Assembly: GCF_000444995.1 (NCBI RefSeq)
Contig: NC_022042.1
Location: 32,501-96,500, forward strand
Source of the DNA: Paracoccus aminophilus JCM 7686
Lineage (GTDB): Bacteria > Pseudomonadota > Alphaproteobacteria > Rhodobacterales > Rhodobacteraceae
DNA length: 64,000 bases
Direction of reading: 5' to 3'
The notes beneath the pieces were generated by a model that saw only the letters and a list, made by a program, of their open reading frames with translations, was not told the DNA's origin and ran no database searches. Of the stretch, positions 20,536-28,080 are shown piece after piece (positions within the stretch are counted from its first letter, which is position 1; each line of letters opens with the position of its first letter). Position numbers and translations under genes: made by a program.

Positions 20536-21732
20536 ATGGAGAGTGATGTGCTGATTCTGCCGCCCAAGGACATCGCGCGATTGGCGCAGGCCGTGGCCAG
20601 CCGCGCCTCGGGCAAGCCCGTGCGGATCGCGCTGCTGCGCGACGCCGAAAGCCGGAAAGCCATGGGACCGATGCCCATTTTCCCGGGAATTGAGATCCTG
20701 GCTTTCGATCTGGACACCGACGGCGCCTTCGCCGATTTCGACATTTCGACGCAATCGGCGCGGATCGCTGCAGAGATGGAGGCGGGGGTTCAGGCCTTTC
20801 TGGCCGCGAATCGCCCAGATGTCGTGGTCGAGGCGACGGGGCGGGCATTGACCGGGGCGATGGTCTGTCAGGCCGCGCTGGAAAGCGGCTATCCGGTGGT
20901 GTCGCTCAATCCACGCACGGATCTCGCCGTTGGGCATTATCTGCGCCACCTGGCCCATGAAAAGGGGCTTCGCTATGTCTTCTGGCAGCCCGACTCCGTC
21001 CGCGCCGCGCTTGATCTCAAGGAGGCTTTGGAGGCCTCGGGCCTCGAGATCGTCTCTCTGGGCGCGACCCTTCCGGCCTCGGGTGCGGGCGAGCAGCCGC
21101 TGTCTGACGCGGATATCTCGGCGGTGATGATCGAGATGGCGTGCCTTGCGAATGCGACCGGGATTTCGCTGGATCGGCCCGGCATGAACGGCCAGCACTG
21201 CCGCCCCGAGGAGCTTGCGGGCTTTTATCGTCCGCTTGAAGAGGGTGGCATTTTCGCGGTGCCCTGTTGCGTCGATTATGCGGTTCTGGACGGGCTTCCC
21301 GCCGGAGTTTATGCGGTTGCGAAAGCGCAGGAAACAGAAGGAAAATCAACCGCGTATCGCACGCACTTTACCCCGCTTTCGTCCTGTGCCCATAGCTGGC
21401 TTGCCGCACTGGCCGAGGTCTTGGAAGACGGCGCCAAGACCCCCGATCTCGCCTATCGCCCGGTCGCCGATGTCTGCGCGATTGCCCTGCGCGATGTGAA
21501 GCCGGGCGAGCGTTTGGCAGGGGCAGGGGCCGCAGATTATCGCGGCATTGCCATGCGTGTCGATGAGATCCGCTGGCGCGAATCCATTCCGATTGGCCTC
21601 TTGGAAGGCGCGATGGCCAAGCAGATCATCGAGCCGGATGAGCCGATCGTGCTGGAAAACTGCGTCATCGACCACACCAGCCGCCTTTATGCGCTGCGTG
21701 GCCTTCAGGAAAAGCTGCGTCTGGCCAGCTAG
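20536..21732 (+). CDS. COG4091-type SAF-domain protein (homoserine-dehydrogenase-like), divergent
   Basis: About 398 aa. The core matches the predicted homoserine dehydrogenase-like/SAF family: DVVVEATGRALTGAMV, VVSLNPRTDLAVGHYL, ANATGISLDRPGMNGQHC, and GGIFAVPCCVDYAVLDGLPAG near the centre. The C-terminal SAF domain is LRDVKPGERLAGAGAADYRG...VLENCVI. The expected N-terminal GxGxxG nucleotide motif is not evident (VRIALLRDAESRKA instead), so cofactor use is uncertain. GGAGGAGG lies immediately before ATG 20530 and 6 nt before ATG 20536; the second spacing is better. Family members act in branched-sugar or amino-acid-derived pathways; the reaction here is unknown. Confidence 0.72.
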   Translation: MESDVLILPPKDIARLAQAVASRASGKPVRIALLRDAESRKAMGPMPIFPGIEILAFDLDTDGAFADFDISTQSARIAAEMEAGVQAFLAANRPDVVVEATGRALTGAMVCQAALESGYPVVSLNPRTDLAVGHYLRHLAHEKGLRYVFWQPDSVRAALDLKEALEASGLEIVSLGATLPASGAGEQPLSDADISAVMIEMACLANATGISLDRPGMNGQHCRPEELAGFYRPLEEGGIFAVPCCVDYAVLDGLPAGVYAVAKAQETEGKSTAYRTHFTPLSSCAHSWLAALAEVLEDGAKTPDLAYRPVADVCAIALRDVKPGERLAGAGAADYRGIAMRVDEIRWRESIPIGLLEGAMAKQIIEPDEPIVLENCVIDHTSRLYALRGLQEKLRLAS

Positions 21733-21756
21733 GACCAGACGCCGGGGCCGGGCGGT

Positions 21757-23043
21757 CTATCCCTTGGGATAGACCTCTCGAGCGCGCCAATAAAAAAGGA
21801 AGGCAATCGCCGCCTCGGCCGCGAGCAGGCCAAAGACCAGCTGATAGGCTTGAAGCGGATATTCGGGCCCGCTTTCGGTCATCACGGGCTCATAGAAATC
21901 AATCAGATAGCCGGTCATCGCTTGGTGAAGAAAGACCCCACCGATCTGGGCCGTATTCATCAAAGTCAGCCCCCGCGCGACATATTCCTTGGGAAAAAGG
22001 CTGCGGGAATAGGCGAAGACAAGCGGCCCGAAGGCGCCAAAAAAGCCGAGCCCCGCCAGAAAGAACGGCAAAATGCCTCGCGGGATTTTGGTGAAGGTGA
22101 GGGCCAGCAGGAAGAGAAAAGTCACGCTGCTGCCGATCAGAATGGGCTTGCGGTAGCTTTTGAAGCGACGGTCGGACATACCCCAAAGGAAGGTTCCGAG
22201 CGCCGCCAAAGCGCCATTTGCCAGCAAAGTATTGCCGCGCTCGACCAGCTCCATCCCATAGATATCATGCAGCCAGGGCCCGCCCCAGAGCCCGAGAATG
22301 ACCGAAGACGGGCCGACCGTGATGACCTGCATCGCCATGACCGGCGCGAAACCCGGCATGCGGATGACCTGCCCCAGCCCGGCGAAGGAGGACCGTAAAA
22401 GCTTGCCAATCTTGTCTTTTTTCCGGGGCTGACGGGGCGCTTCATCCTTCATCGAGAGCGCAATCGCCAGAAACACCACCAGCCCGGCAATCGCCGCCGC
22501 CCAGAAAACGCTGCGCCATCCGTAGGTTGCGGCCGCCGAGGCGAGCGGCGCGGTCGCGGCCAGCATCCCCACCATGCCGCCGCCCATCTGGATCCCGATC
22601 ATCGTCGAGAACCGGCTCGGGGAAAAGCGATGGGCATAGACGGCGAGCGGCGCCATCAGAAAGCTGGAACAGCCCATGCCGATGATCAGCCGCCCGACCG
22701 CAAGCTGCACATAAGTTGTGCCGGTCGCGAAGACCGCGCAGCCCGCCAGCATGACCGCGAGCGAGCCCAAAATGACCCGCCTCGGGCCGAAAACATCGAC
22801 CAGAACCCCAACCGGGATCTGGCAAAGCGCAAAGGAGAGAAAGAAGAAAGACACCAGCCGCGACAGCTCGGTCGCGTTCAGATCGAGCTCGCGCGAGACA
22901 TCCGGCGCGATGACGCCGACCGAATTGCGCAGGAATGTGCTGAGCATATAGAGCAGCAGGCACGAGGCCACGAGATAGATTGTGCTGCGCGTCAACCCAT
23001 CCGAGGGGCGCGCGTCCTCCTCTATATCTCCTTGAACTGTCAT
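21757..23043 (-). CDS. Major facilitator superfamily transporter
   Basis: A 428-aa inner-membrane carrier with 12 predicted helices. The loop 2-3 MFS motif is seen as GVLVDVFGPRRVIL and its counterpart in the second half as GMSDRRFKSYRKPIL. The start at MTVQGD lies 5 bp past the LysR stop, with GGAG inside the LysR end, so the two are likely co-transcribed. It converges on the SAF-domain gene. Transport of an organic acid or similar small anion is a reasonable family-level guess only. Confidence 0.87.
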   Translation of the reverse strand: MTVQGDIEEDARPSDGLTRSTIYLVASCLLLYMLSTFLRNSVGVIAPDVSRELDLNATELSRLVSFFFLSFALCQIPVGVLVDVFGPRRVILGSLAVMLAGCAVFATGTTYVQLAVGRLIIGMGCSSFLMAPLAVYAHRFSPSRFSTMIGIQMGGGMVGMLAATAPLASAAATYGWRSVFWAAAIAGLVVFLAIALSMKDEAPRQPRKKDKIGKLLRSSFAGLGQVIRMPGFAPVMAMQVITVGPSSVILGLWGGPWLHDIYGMELVERGNTLLANGALAALGTFLWGMSDRRFKSYRKPILIGSSVTFLFLLALTFTKIPRGILPFFLAGLGFFGAFGPLVFAYSRSLFPKEYVARGLTLMNTAQIGGVFLHQAMTGYLIDFYEPVMTESGPEYPLQAYQLVFGLLAAEAAIAFLFYWRAREVYPKG

Positions 23044-23048
23044 GGTTT

Positions 23049-23969
23049 TTAGAACTCCATGAGGCCCTTGGCCTCGTCCAGAATGAGCTCGCGCATCCGG
23101 TTGACGCTTGCCAGATTGAGCGTCTCGTCGCTTTGCGCGATCCAGAAGGGATCGCCCGCCGAGGTCCATTGATCTGCCAGCCCGACCAGTCGGCCCTCGC
23201 GCAGATAATCAAGGACGAGATAGCTCCAACCAAGAAACGGGCCATGACCCGCAAGTCCCGCCGAAACGACGATTCCATAATCGGTGAACGTGTGGCGCGG
23301 CCCTTCCTTCGGCAGCCGTCGCTTGGAATTCAGCGCCCATTGGCTCCAGGTCAGATAGGCGTGGCGCGGGTCGTTGAGATCGATCAGATCGACCGGCGAG
23401 AGATCGTCGAGCGGCGCCTCGGCGGACAATTTCGCGCGCACCTCGGGCGTGCAGACCGGCATGACCGACTGCTTGCAGATCCGCCAAGCCTTGCGGCCCG
23501 GGAAGCTGCCGGCGCCGCGCGTGAACCAGAGATCAACCATGTCGTGGATCTCTTCCTGGCTCATGTCGGTCGTCAGCACGCGCAGCTTGATCTCGGGCGC
23601 GGCCTCTTTGAACCGGGCGAGGCGCGGCATGATCCAATGGGTGGCAAATGAGGACGAGCAGAGCAGCGTCACCGTGTTCGGGTCATTGCGCGCGCGTCGG
23701 ATCGCTCGGGCCGAGGCCAGAAGCGCCGACATGGTTTCCCGCACCTGCCCCAAGACGACGCGGCCCTCGAAGGTGAGGTCTGTCGCGCGTCCGCGCCGGA
23801 GGAAGAGCTTGATGCCCAATCGCTCCTCAAGCGTCTTGATCCGGTAGCTGATCGTCGGCTGCGTGACGTTCAGCTCTTCGGCGGCGGCGGTGAAGCTGCC
23901 AAGGCGGACGGCCGCGTCAAAGGCGATGAAGCCCGGGGCATAGAGGTCGAGTTCGCGCAGGTCATCCAT
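23049..23969 (-). CDS. LysR-family transcriptional regulator (GcvA-like)
   Basis: 306 aa. The N-terminal winged HTH is clear: FDAAVRLGSFTAAAEELNV, TQPTISYRIKTLEERLG. The effector-binding domain spans about 95-300, with DMVDLWFTRGAG near residue 150. It is upstream of, and probably in an operon with, the MFS gene and divergent from the polyamine-type importer. The shared 23970-24363 region should carry LysR sites, but I could not define one confidently. Confidence 0.9.
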   Translation of the reverse strand: MDDLRELDLYAPGFIAFDAAVRLGSFTAAAEELNVTQPTISYRIKTLEERLGIKLFLRRGRATDLTFEGRVVLGQVRETMSALLASARAIRRARNDPNTVTLLCSSSFATHWIMPRLARFKEAAPEIKLRVLTTDMSQEEIHDMVDLWFTRGAGSFPGRKAWRICKQSVMPVCTPEVRAKLSAEAPLDDLSPVDLIDLNDPRHAYLTWSQWALNSKRRLPKEGPRHTFTDYGIVVSAGLAGHGPFLGWSYLVLDYLREGRLVGLADQWTSAGDPFWIAQSDETLNLASVNRMRELILDEAKGLMEF

Positions 23970-24363
23970 AAACGATCTGTCTTCTTTCCATAAAGATGAT
24001 TCGATTGAGCTATAACATATTTCGGCAGTCTAATAGATTTCGAATTCAGGTCTAGGAGATGTCGGCCGCAGGTGGCATCGCGAACCTGCTTGCGGCTGAG
24101 GGGCCGCGCCCGGCATTCTTCTCACTGCGGTAGCTCGGGTCGTGGCGACGTCGATCTGGGGTGTGACGGGCGCGCCGTCCGCCAAGCTCTTGTCCGCCCC
24201 GCCTCTCGTCCAAGGCTCATCGGCAAGCGACGCTTCCGGACCTCAAATGGTCGGTTCTGATGAAGTCATAACGAATTTCGATTTCGATATCCCCGCGCCC
24301 CTTCATAGGCTTTCCCAAGATCGGCTGGCAGGAGAGGACCCGCCCGCCACGGGGAGGAAACAG
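23970..24363. other. 394-bp divergent intergenic region, promoters for LysR and the SBP gene
   Basis: The first 80 bases next to the LysR start are AT-rich (ATAAAGATGATTCGATTG, then AGCTATAACATATTTCGG), a likely promoter/operator area. The remaining bases are GC-rich without a gene I can support; a long in-frame extension of the SBP has no export signal or binding site. The SBP ribosome site GGGGAGGAAAC is at the right edge. Confidence 0.5.
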
Positions 24364-25410
24364 ATGCAAAAGACCCTTATCGGGCTGGTGGCGATGGCCA
24401 CCGGTGCAAGCCTGCTTATGCCTGCTGGCGCGATTGCACAGGACAAGCTGTCGATCATGAGCTTCGGCGGCGCCTATCAGGAGGCCGAGCGCAAAGCCGT
24501 CTTCGAGCCCTATACCGCCGAGACCGGCATCCGCATCATCGAGCAGGAATATGGCGGCGAGATCGCCAAGATCAAAGCGATGATCGAGGCCGGGAACACC
24601 ACGCTCGATGTGGTCGATGTCGATGCGCCGACGCTGCGGCAGGGCTGCGACGAAGGAATTTTCGAGATGATCGACTGGCCGAAGATCGGGCCGGAAAGCG
24701 AATGGCTCGACGGCACGGCCTCGGAATGCGGGGTCGGCAATATCGTCTATTCGACGATTTTGGCCTATGACACCGAGAAGCTGACCGATGGGCCGAAAAC
24801 CATCGCCGATCTCTTCGACACCCAGAAATTCCCCGGCAAACGCGGGCTGTGGAAGAACCCGGTCACCAACCTCGAATTCGCGCTCTTGGCCGAGGGCGTG
24901 CCGCCCGGCGAGGTCTACGAGACGCTGATGACGCCGGAAGGGCTCGACCGCGCTTTCGCGAAACTCGACACGATCAAGGGCGATATCCTGTGGTGGGAGG
25001 CGGGCGCACAAGCGGCCCAGCTTCTGGCCTCGAATGAGGTGGTGATGACCACCGCCTGGAACGGGCGCATCTATGATGCCAACCGCGAGGGCCGCAAATT
25101 CGCCATCGTCTGGGACAATCAGATCCTCGATTCGATGTTCTGGACCATTCCGAAAGGCGCCAAGAACATCGACGCCTCGATGGCGTTCATCCATTACGCG
25201 GTTGAACCGAAGGTGCTGGCGGCGACGACGAAATACATCCCCTACGGCCCGGTTCGCTCGACCGCCGTCGCTTTCGTCGCGCCCGAGGATGCCGCGAACC
25301 TGCCGACCAGCCCCGAGAATATGAAAAGCGCGCTCATGCTCGACAATGGGTTCTGGGGCGATCACGGCGAGGAAATCCGCCGCCGCTTCGTCAACTGGCT
25401 CGCGCAGTAA
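24364..25410 (+). CDS. Polyamine-type ABC importer solute-binding protein (PotD-like)
   Basis: A 348-aa periplasmic protein. The signal peptide is MQKTLIGLVAMATGASLLM with cleavage near AIA-QD. The fold-defining segments are those of spermidine/putrescine and related opine- or iron-type binding proteins: SIMSFGGAYQEAERKAVFEPY, LDVVDVDAPTLRQGCDEGIF, ILWWEAGAQAAQLL. It is the first gene of a four-gene importer, followed 14 bp later by the ATPase. With creatinase 8 kb downstream, a guanidino or quaternary amine ligand such as creatine is plausible, but that is inference. Confidence 0.88.
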   Translation: MQKTLIGLVAMATGASLLMPAGAIAQDKLSIMSFGGAYQEAERKAVFEPYTAETGIRIIEQEYGGEIAKIKAMIEAGNTTLDVVDVDAPTLRQGCDEGIFEMIDWPKIGPESEWLDGTASECGVGNIVYSTILAYDTEKLTDGPKTIADLFDTQKFPGKRGLWKNPVTNLEFALLAEGVPPGEVYETLMTPEGLDRAFAKLDTIKGDILWWEAGAQAAQLLASNEVVMTTAWNGRIYDANREGRKFAIVWDNQILDSMFWTIPKGAKNIDASMAFIHYAVEPKVLAATTKYIPYGPVRSTAVAFVAPEDAANLPTSPENMKSALMLDNGFWGDHGEEIRRRFVNWLAQ

Positions 25411-25424
25411 AGGGGGCGGTGGTG

Positions 25425-26552
25425 ATGAATATGGCTGGCAGTTTCACCGAGGCGCACAGGGCCGGGGGGCAACCCCCCTCGGCTGCCCGCGACCGGGTCG
25501 AGTTCCGCGCGGTGCAGAAATCCTATGATGGGACCAATCTGGTCGTGCGCGATCTCAATCTTGCGGTGCGCGAGGGCGAGTTTCTGACGATGCTCGGGCC
25601 CTCGGGCTCGGGCAAGACCACGACGCTGATGATGCTCGCGGGCTTTGAGCGGCCGACGCTTGGCCAGATCTTGCTGGACGGCAAGCCGGTCGAGGCCTTG
25701 CCGCCCGAGCGGCGCAACATCGGCATGGTTTTCCAGAATTACGCGCTTTTCCCGCATATGACCGTGGACGAAAACATCGCTTTCCCGCTGCGCTATCGCG
25801 GCATCCGGGGCGAGGCCGCGCGTGAGCGGGTGCGCAAGGCCCGTGCGATGGTCCATCTCGACGCGATGGCGGACCGGCGTCCGGGGCAGCTCTCGGGCGG
25901 CCAGCAGCAGCGGGTCGCCTTGGCGCGCGCATTGGTCTTTGAACCAGCGCTCGTCTTGATGGACGAGCCTCTGGGCGCGCTCGACAAGCAGCTGCGCGAG
26001 CATATGCAGCGCGAGATCAAGCAGATCCAGACCGAGCTCGGCATCACCATGGTCTATGTCACCCATGACCAATCCGAGGCGCTGAACATGTCCGACCGCA
26101 TTGCGGTGTTCCATGACGGCGTGATCCAGCAATTGGCTGATCCGGTGACGCTCTACACTCGCCCGGCCAATGCGTTCGTTGCCGGATTCATCGGGGAAAA
26201 CAACCTGATCCCCTGCCAAAACGCCGAGCCGGGTCTGGTCATTTGTCCCGACGGCACAAGGCTGCGCGCGACCGGCGCGGTAGCCGGGACAGGTCGCAGC
26301 TATCTGAGCATCCGCCCCGAGCGGCTGCGCATTCTGCCCGCGCTCAGCGATGTCACCGCGAATGTCTTTGACGCGCGCCTGACCGAGATGGTGTTCCAAG
26401 GCGATCACGTCAGCCTGCGCGTCTCGGCCTTGGGGCAAACCGATCTCGCCCTGCGTGCCGATGCTGCCGATCTGCGCGGTCTCGCGCCGGGCGATGCGCT
26501 GCGTCTGAGCTGCCGGATCGAGGATTGCCTGATCGTCGGGGACGCACCATGA
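25425..26552 (+). CDS. Polyamine-type ABC importer ATPase (PotA-like)
   Basis: About 375 aa. Motifs in order: Walker A GPSGSGKTTT, Q-loop VFQNYALFPHM, signature [15 protein letters not shown], Walker B LVLMDEPLGALD and H-loop THDQ. The C-terminal part (about 240-375) is a TOBE-type domain. GTG codons at 25419 and 25422 precede the ATG at 25425, with GGGGG upstream; the ATG is preferred. The stop overlaps the permease start as ATGA, so the transporter genes were made as one operon. Confidence 0.9.
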   Translation: MNMAGSFTEAHRAGGQPPSAARDRVEFRAVQKSYDGTNLVVRDLNLAVREGEFLTMLGPSGSGKTTTLMMLAGFERPTLGQILLDGKPVEALPPERRNIGMVFQNYALFPHMTVDENIAFPLRYRGIRGEAARERVRKARAMVHLDAMADRRPGQLSGGQQQRVALARALVFEPALVLMDEPLGALDKQLREHMQREIKQIQTELGITMVYVTHDQSEALNMSDRIAVFHDGVIQQLADPVTLYTRPANAFVAGFIGENNLIPCQNAEPGLVICPDGTRLRATGAVAGTGRSYLSIRPERLRILPALSDVTANVFDARLTEMVFQGDHVSLRVSALGQTDLALRADAADLRGLAPGDALRLSCRIEDCLIVGDAP

Positions 26553-27315
26553 CGCTCGCCGCCGATCTTCCCGCGCTCGCCCGCGCCGTCCGCCGGTCTG
26601 ACCGGCCCGGACGGCGCACGGCTTTGTCGCTCTCGCTGCCGCTGACCGGCTTCTTGCTGGTCGCTTTCTTTCTGCCCATCGCCTTCCTGCTCGCCGCTGC
26701 GATCAAGAACCCCGAGACGCGTCAGGTTCTGCCCGAGACGCTGGTCGCGATGCAGGATTGGGACGGGGTAGGGCTGCCGCCCGACGCGGTCTTTGCCGCC
26801 TTTCACGACGATCTCGTCCGCGCGCAGGCCGAGCGCACCGCCGCCATGCTGGGCAAGCGCCTGAATTACGAGCTCTCGGGCAGTCGCAGCGCCGTGGTCG
26901 CCGCGAGCCGCCTTGCCGCCAAGACCCCGGCTGAGAGCTTCCGCGCCGAGCTGCTGCAATCGGCGCGGATCTGGACCGAGCCCGCGATTTGGCAGGTGAT
27001 CCAGCGCAATGGCTCGGCGCAGACGTCCTATTATCTGCTGGCCGCGCTCGATCTGACGCGGGATGCCGAGGGCAAGATCACCCGCGCCGATCCCGATCAG
27101 GCGATCTTTCTGTCGGTGCTGGGCCGCACGCTTCTGATCGCGGGCATGGTCACGCTTGGCACCTTGCTGCTGGGTTATCCGGTCGCCTATGTGCTGACGC
27201 TGGCGCCGCGCAATGTCGCGAGCCTCATGCTGCTGATGGTGCTCTTGCCGCTCTGGACCTCGCTTTTGGTGCGCACGACGGCTTGGGTGGCGCTCTTGCA
27301 GACCGATGGGATCAT
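26549..27315 (+). pseudogene. PotB-like permease gene, 5' part, cut by a Tn3-family transposon
   Basis: This is the first 767 bases of a polyamine-type permease: an N-terminal helix at about residues 30-52, a large periplasmic loop, then membrane segments up to VALLQTDGI. The reading frame runs 37 bases into the transposon inverted repeat and stops, giving a hybrid of about 267 aa without the ATPase-coupling loop. If the element and one ATCAT copy are removed, the frame joins 31016-31478 exactly (ALLQTDGI then [10 protein letters not shown]), giving 409 aa. The importer is therefore predicted inactive in this isolate. Confidence 0.92.
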
Positions 27316-27353
27316 GGGGTCTGATGCCGGAGAGTGCAGAATCCTACGCTAAG
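27316..27353 (+). repeat. Left terminal inverted repeat (38 bp)
   Basis: It begins GGGGTCTGATGCCGGAGAG and ends CTACGCTAAG, and is the exact reverse complement of 30973-31010. The tnpR stop codon (TAG, 27349-27351) lies inside it. Confidence 0.97.
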
Positions 27354-27960
27354 CGCTGAGAACCCGTTTCCCGTAATCGCGTAGATTGCCGTTCGGGTCG
27401 ACATATCGGTAGAGTGTGACCGGTTTGACCCCCAATTCCTTACAGAGTTCTGAAACCGATGTGTCGCGGCTAGCCATTGCGGCCTGAGCCATGCGGACCT
27501 GCGCTTTCGTCAGCGCAAACTTTCTTCCTCCCTTTCGGCCGCGCGCGCGGGCGGCTTGGAGCCCCGCCATCGTGCGTTCGCGGATCAACTCGCTTTCAAA
27601 TTCGGCAAGCGCAGCAAAGATGCCGAATGAAAGCCTTCCAGCCGCAGTCGTTGTGTCAATCTGCGCCCCTTGCCCGGTGAGAACTTTGAGGCCAACGCCA
27701 CGCTCGGACAGCATGCTGACGGTTTTGACAAGGTGGTGGAGGCTGCGCCCCAAGCGGTCGAGCTTCCACACGATCAGCACATCCCCCTCACGCAATGCTT
27801 TGAGGCAGGCCTCCAGACCGGATCGGTCATCCTTCTTGCCGGACGCCAGATCTGAGTAGATCTGGTCCTCCTCGACGCCGGACGCGATCAATGCATCTCG
27901 TTGCAAGTCGAGGGACTGGCTGCCGTCAGCTTTCGAAACCCGCGCATAGCCGATCAGCAT
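27349..27960 (-). CDS. tnpR: Tn3-family serine resolvase
   Basis: 203 aa. The catalytic serine is S9 in MLIGYARVSKADG, with the resolvase core WKLDRLGRSLHHL near residues 66-78 and LAEFESELIRERT near 120. The C-terminal helix-turn-helix SVSELCKELGVKPVTLYRYV binds the res site. It resolves cointegrates formed during replicative transposition. It is transcribed away from tnpA, as in Tn3, and its stop lies within the left inverted repeat. Confidence 0.95.
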   Translation of the reverse strand: MLIGYARVSKADGSQSLDLQRDALIASGVEEDQIYSDLASGKKDDRSGLEACLKALREGDVLIVWKLDRLGRSLHHLVKTVSMLSERGVGLKVLTGQGAQIDTTTAAGRLSFGIFAALAEFESELIRERTMAGLQAARARGRKGGRKFALTKAQVRMAQAAMASRDTSVSELCKELGVKPVTLYRYVDPNGNLRDYGKRVLSA

Positions 27961-28080
27961 GTTTCACAAACGTTCGTTTGAGGTGTTCTGGAAAGCGGCG
28001 CGCTTTCGGCCATCCGAACAATTCCTTATTCAATATCTTAATCATCAATACGCAAACCATATGTAGAAAGCAAAAGAAAT
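27961..28080. promoter_or_regulatory. Probable res site and divergent tnpR/tnpA promoters
   Basis: A 120-bp gap between divergent tnpR and tnpA, the normal location of res in Tn3-subgroup elements. It holds an inverted repeat CAAACG-TT-CGTTTG (27967-27980) next to tnpR and an AT-rich part with CTTATTCAATATCTTAATC near 28022-28040. Assignment as res rests on position; individual resolvase sites were not resolved. Confidence 0.65.

Noticed and set aside
24142..24363. Long N-terminal extension of the PotD-like protein
   Set aside because: It would bury the clear signal peptide at MQKTLIGL; the good ribosome site is at 24351.
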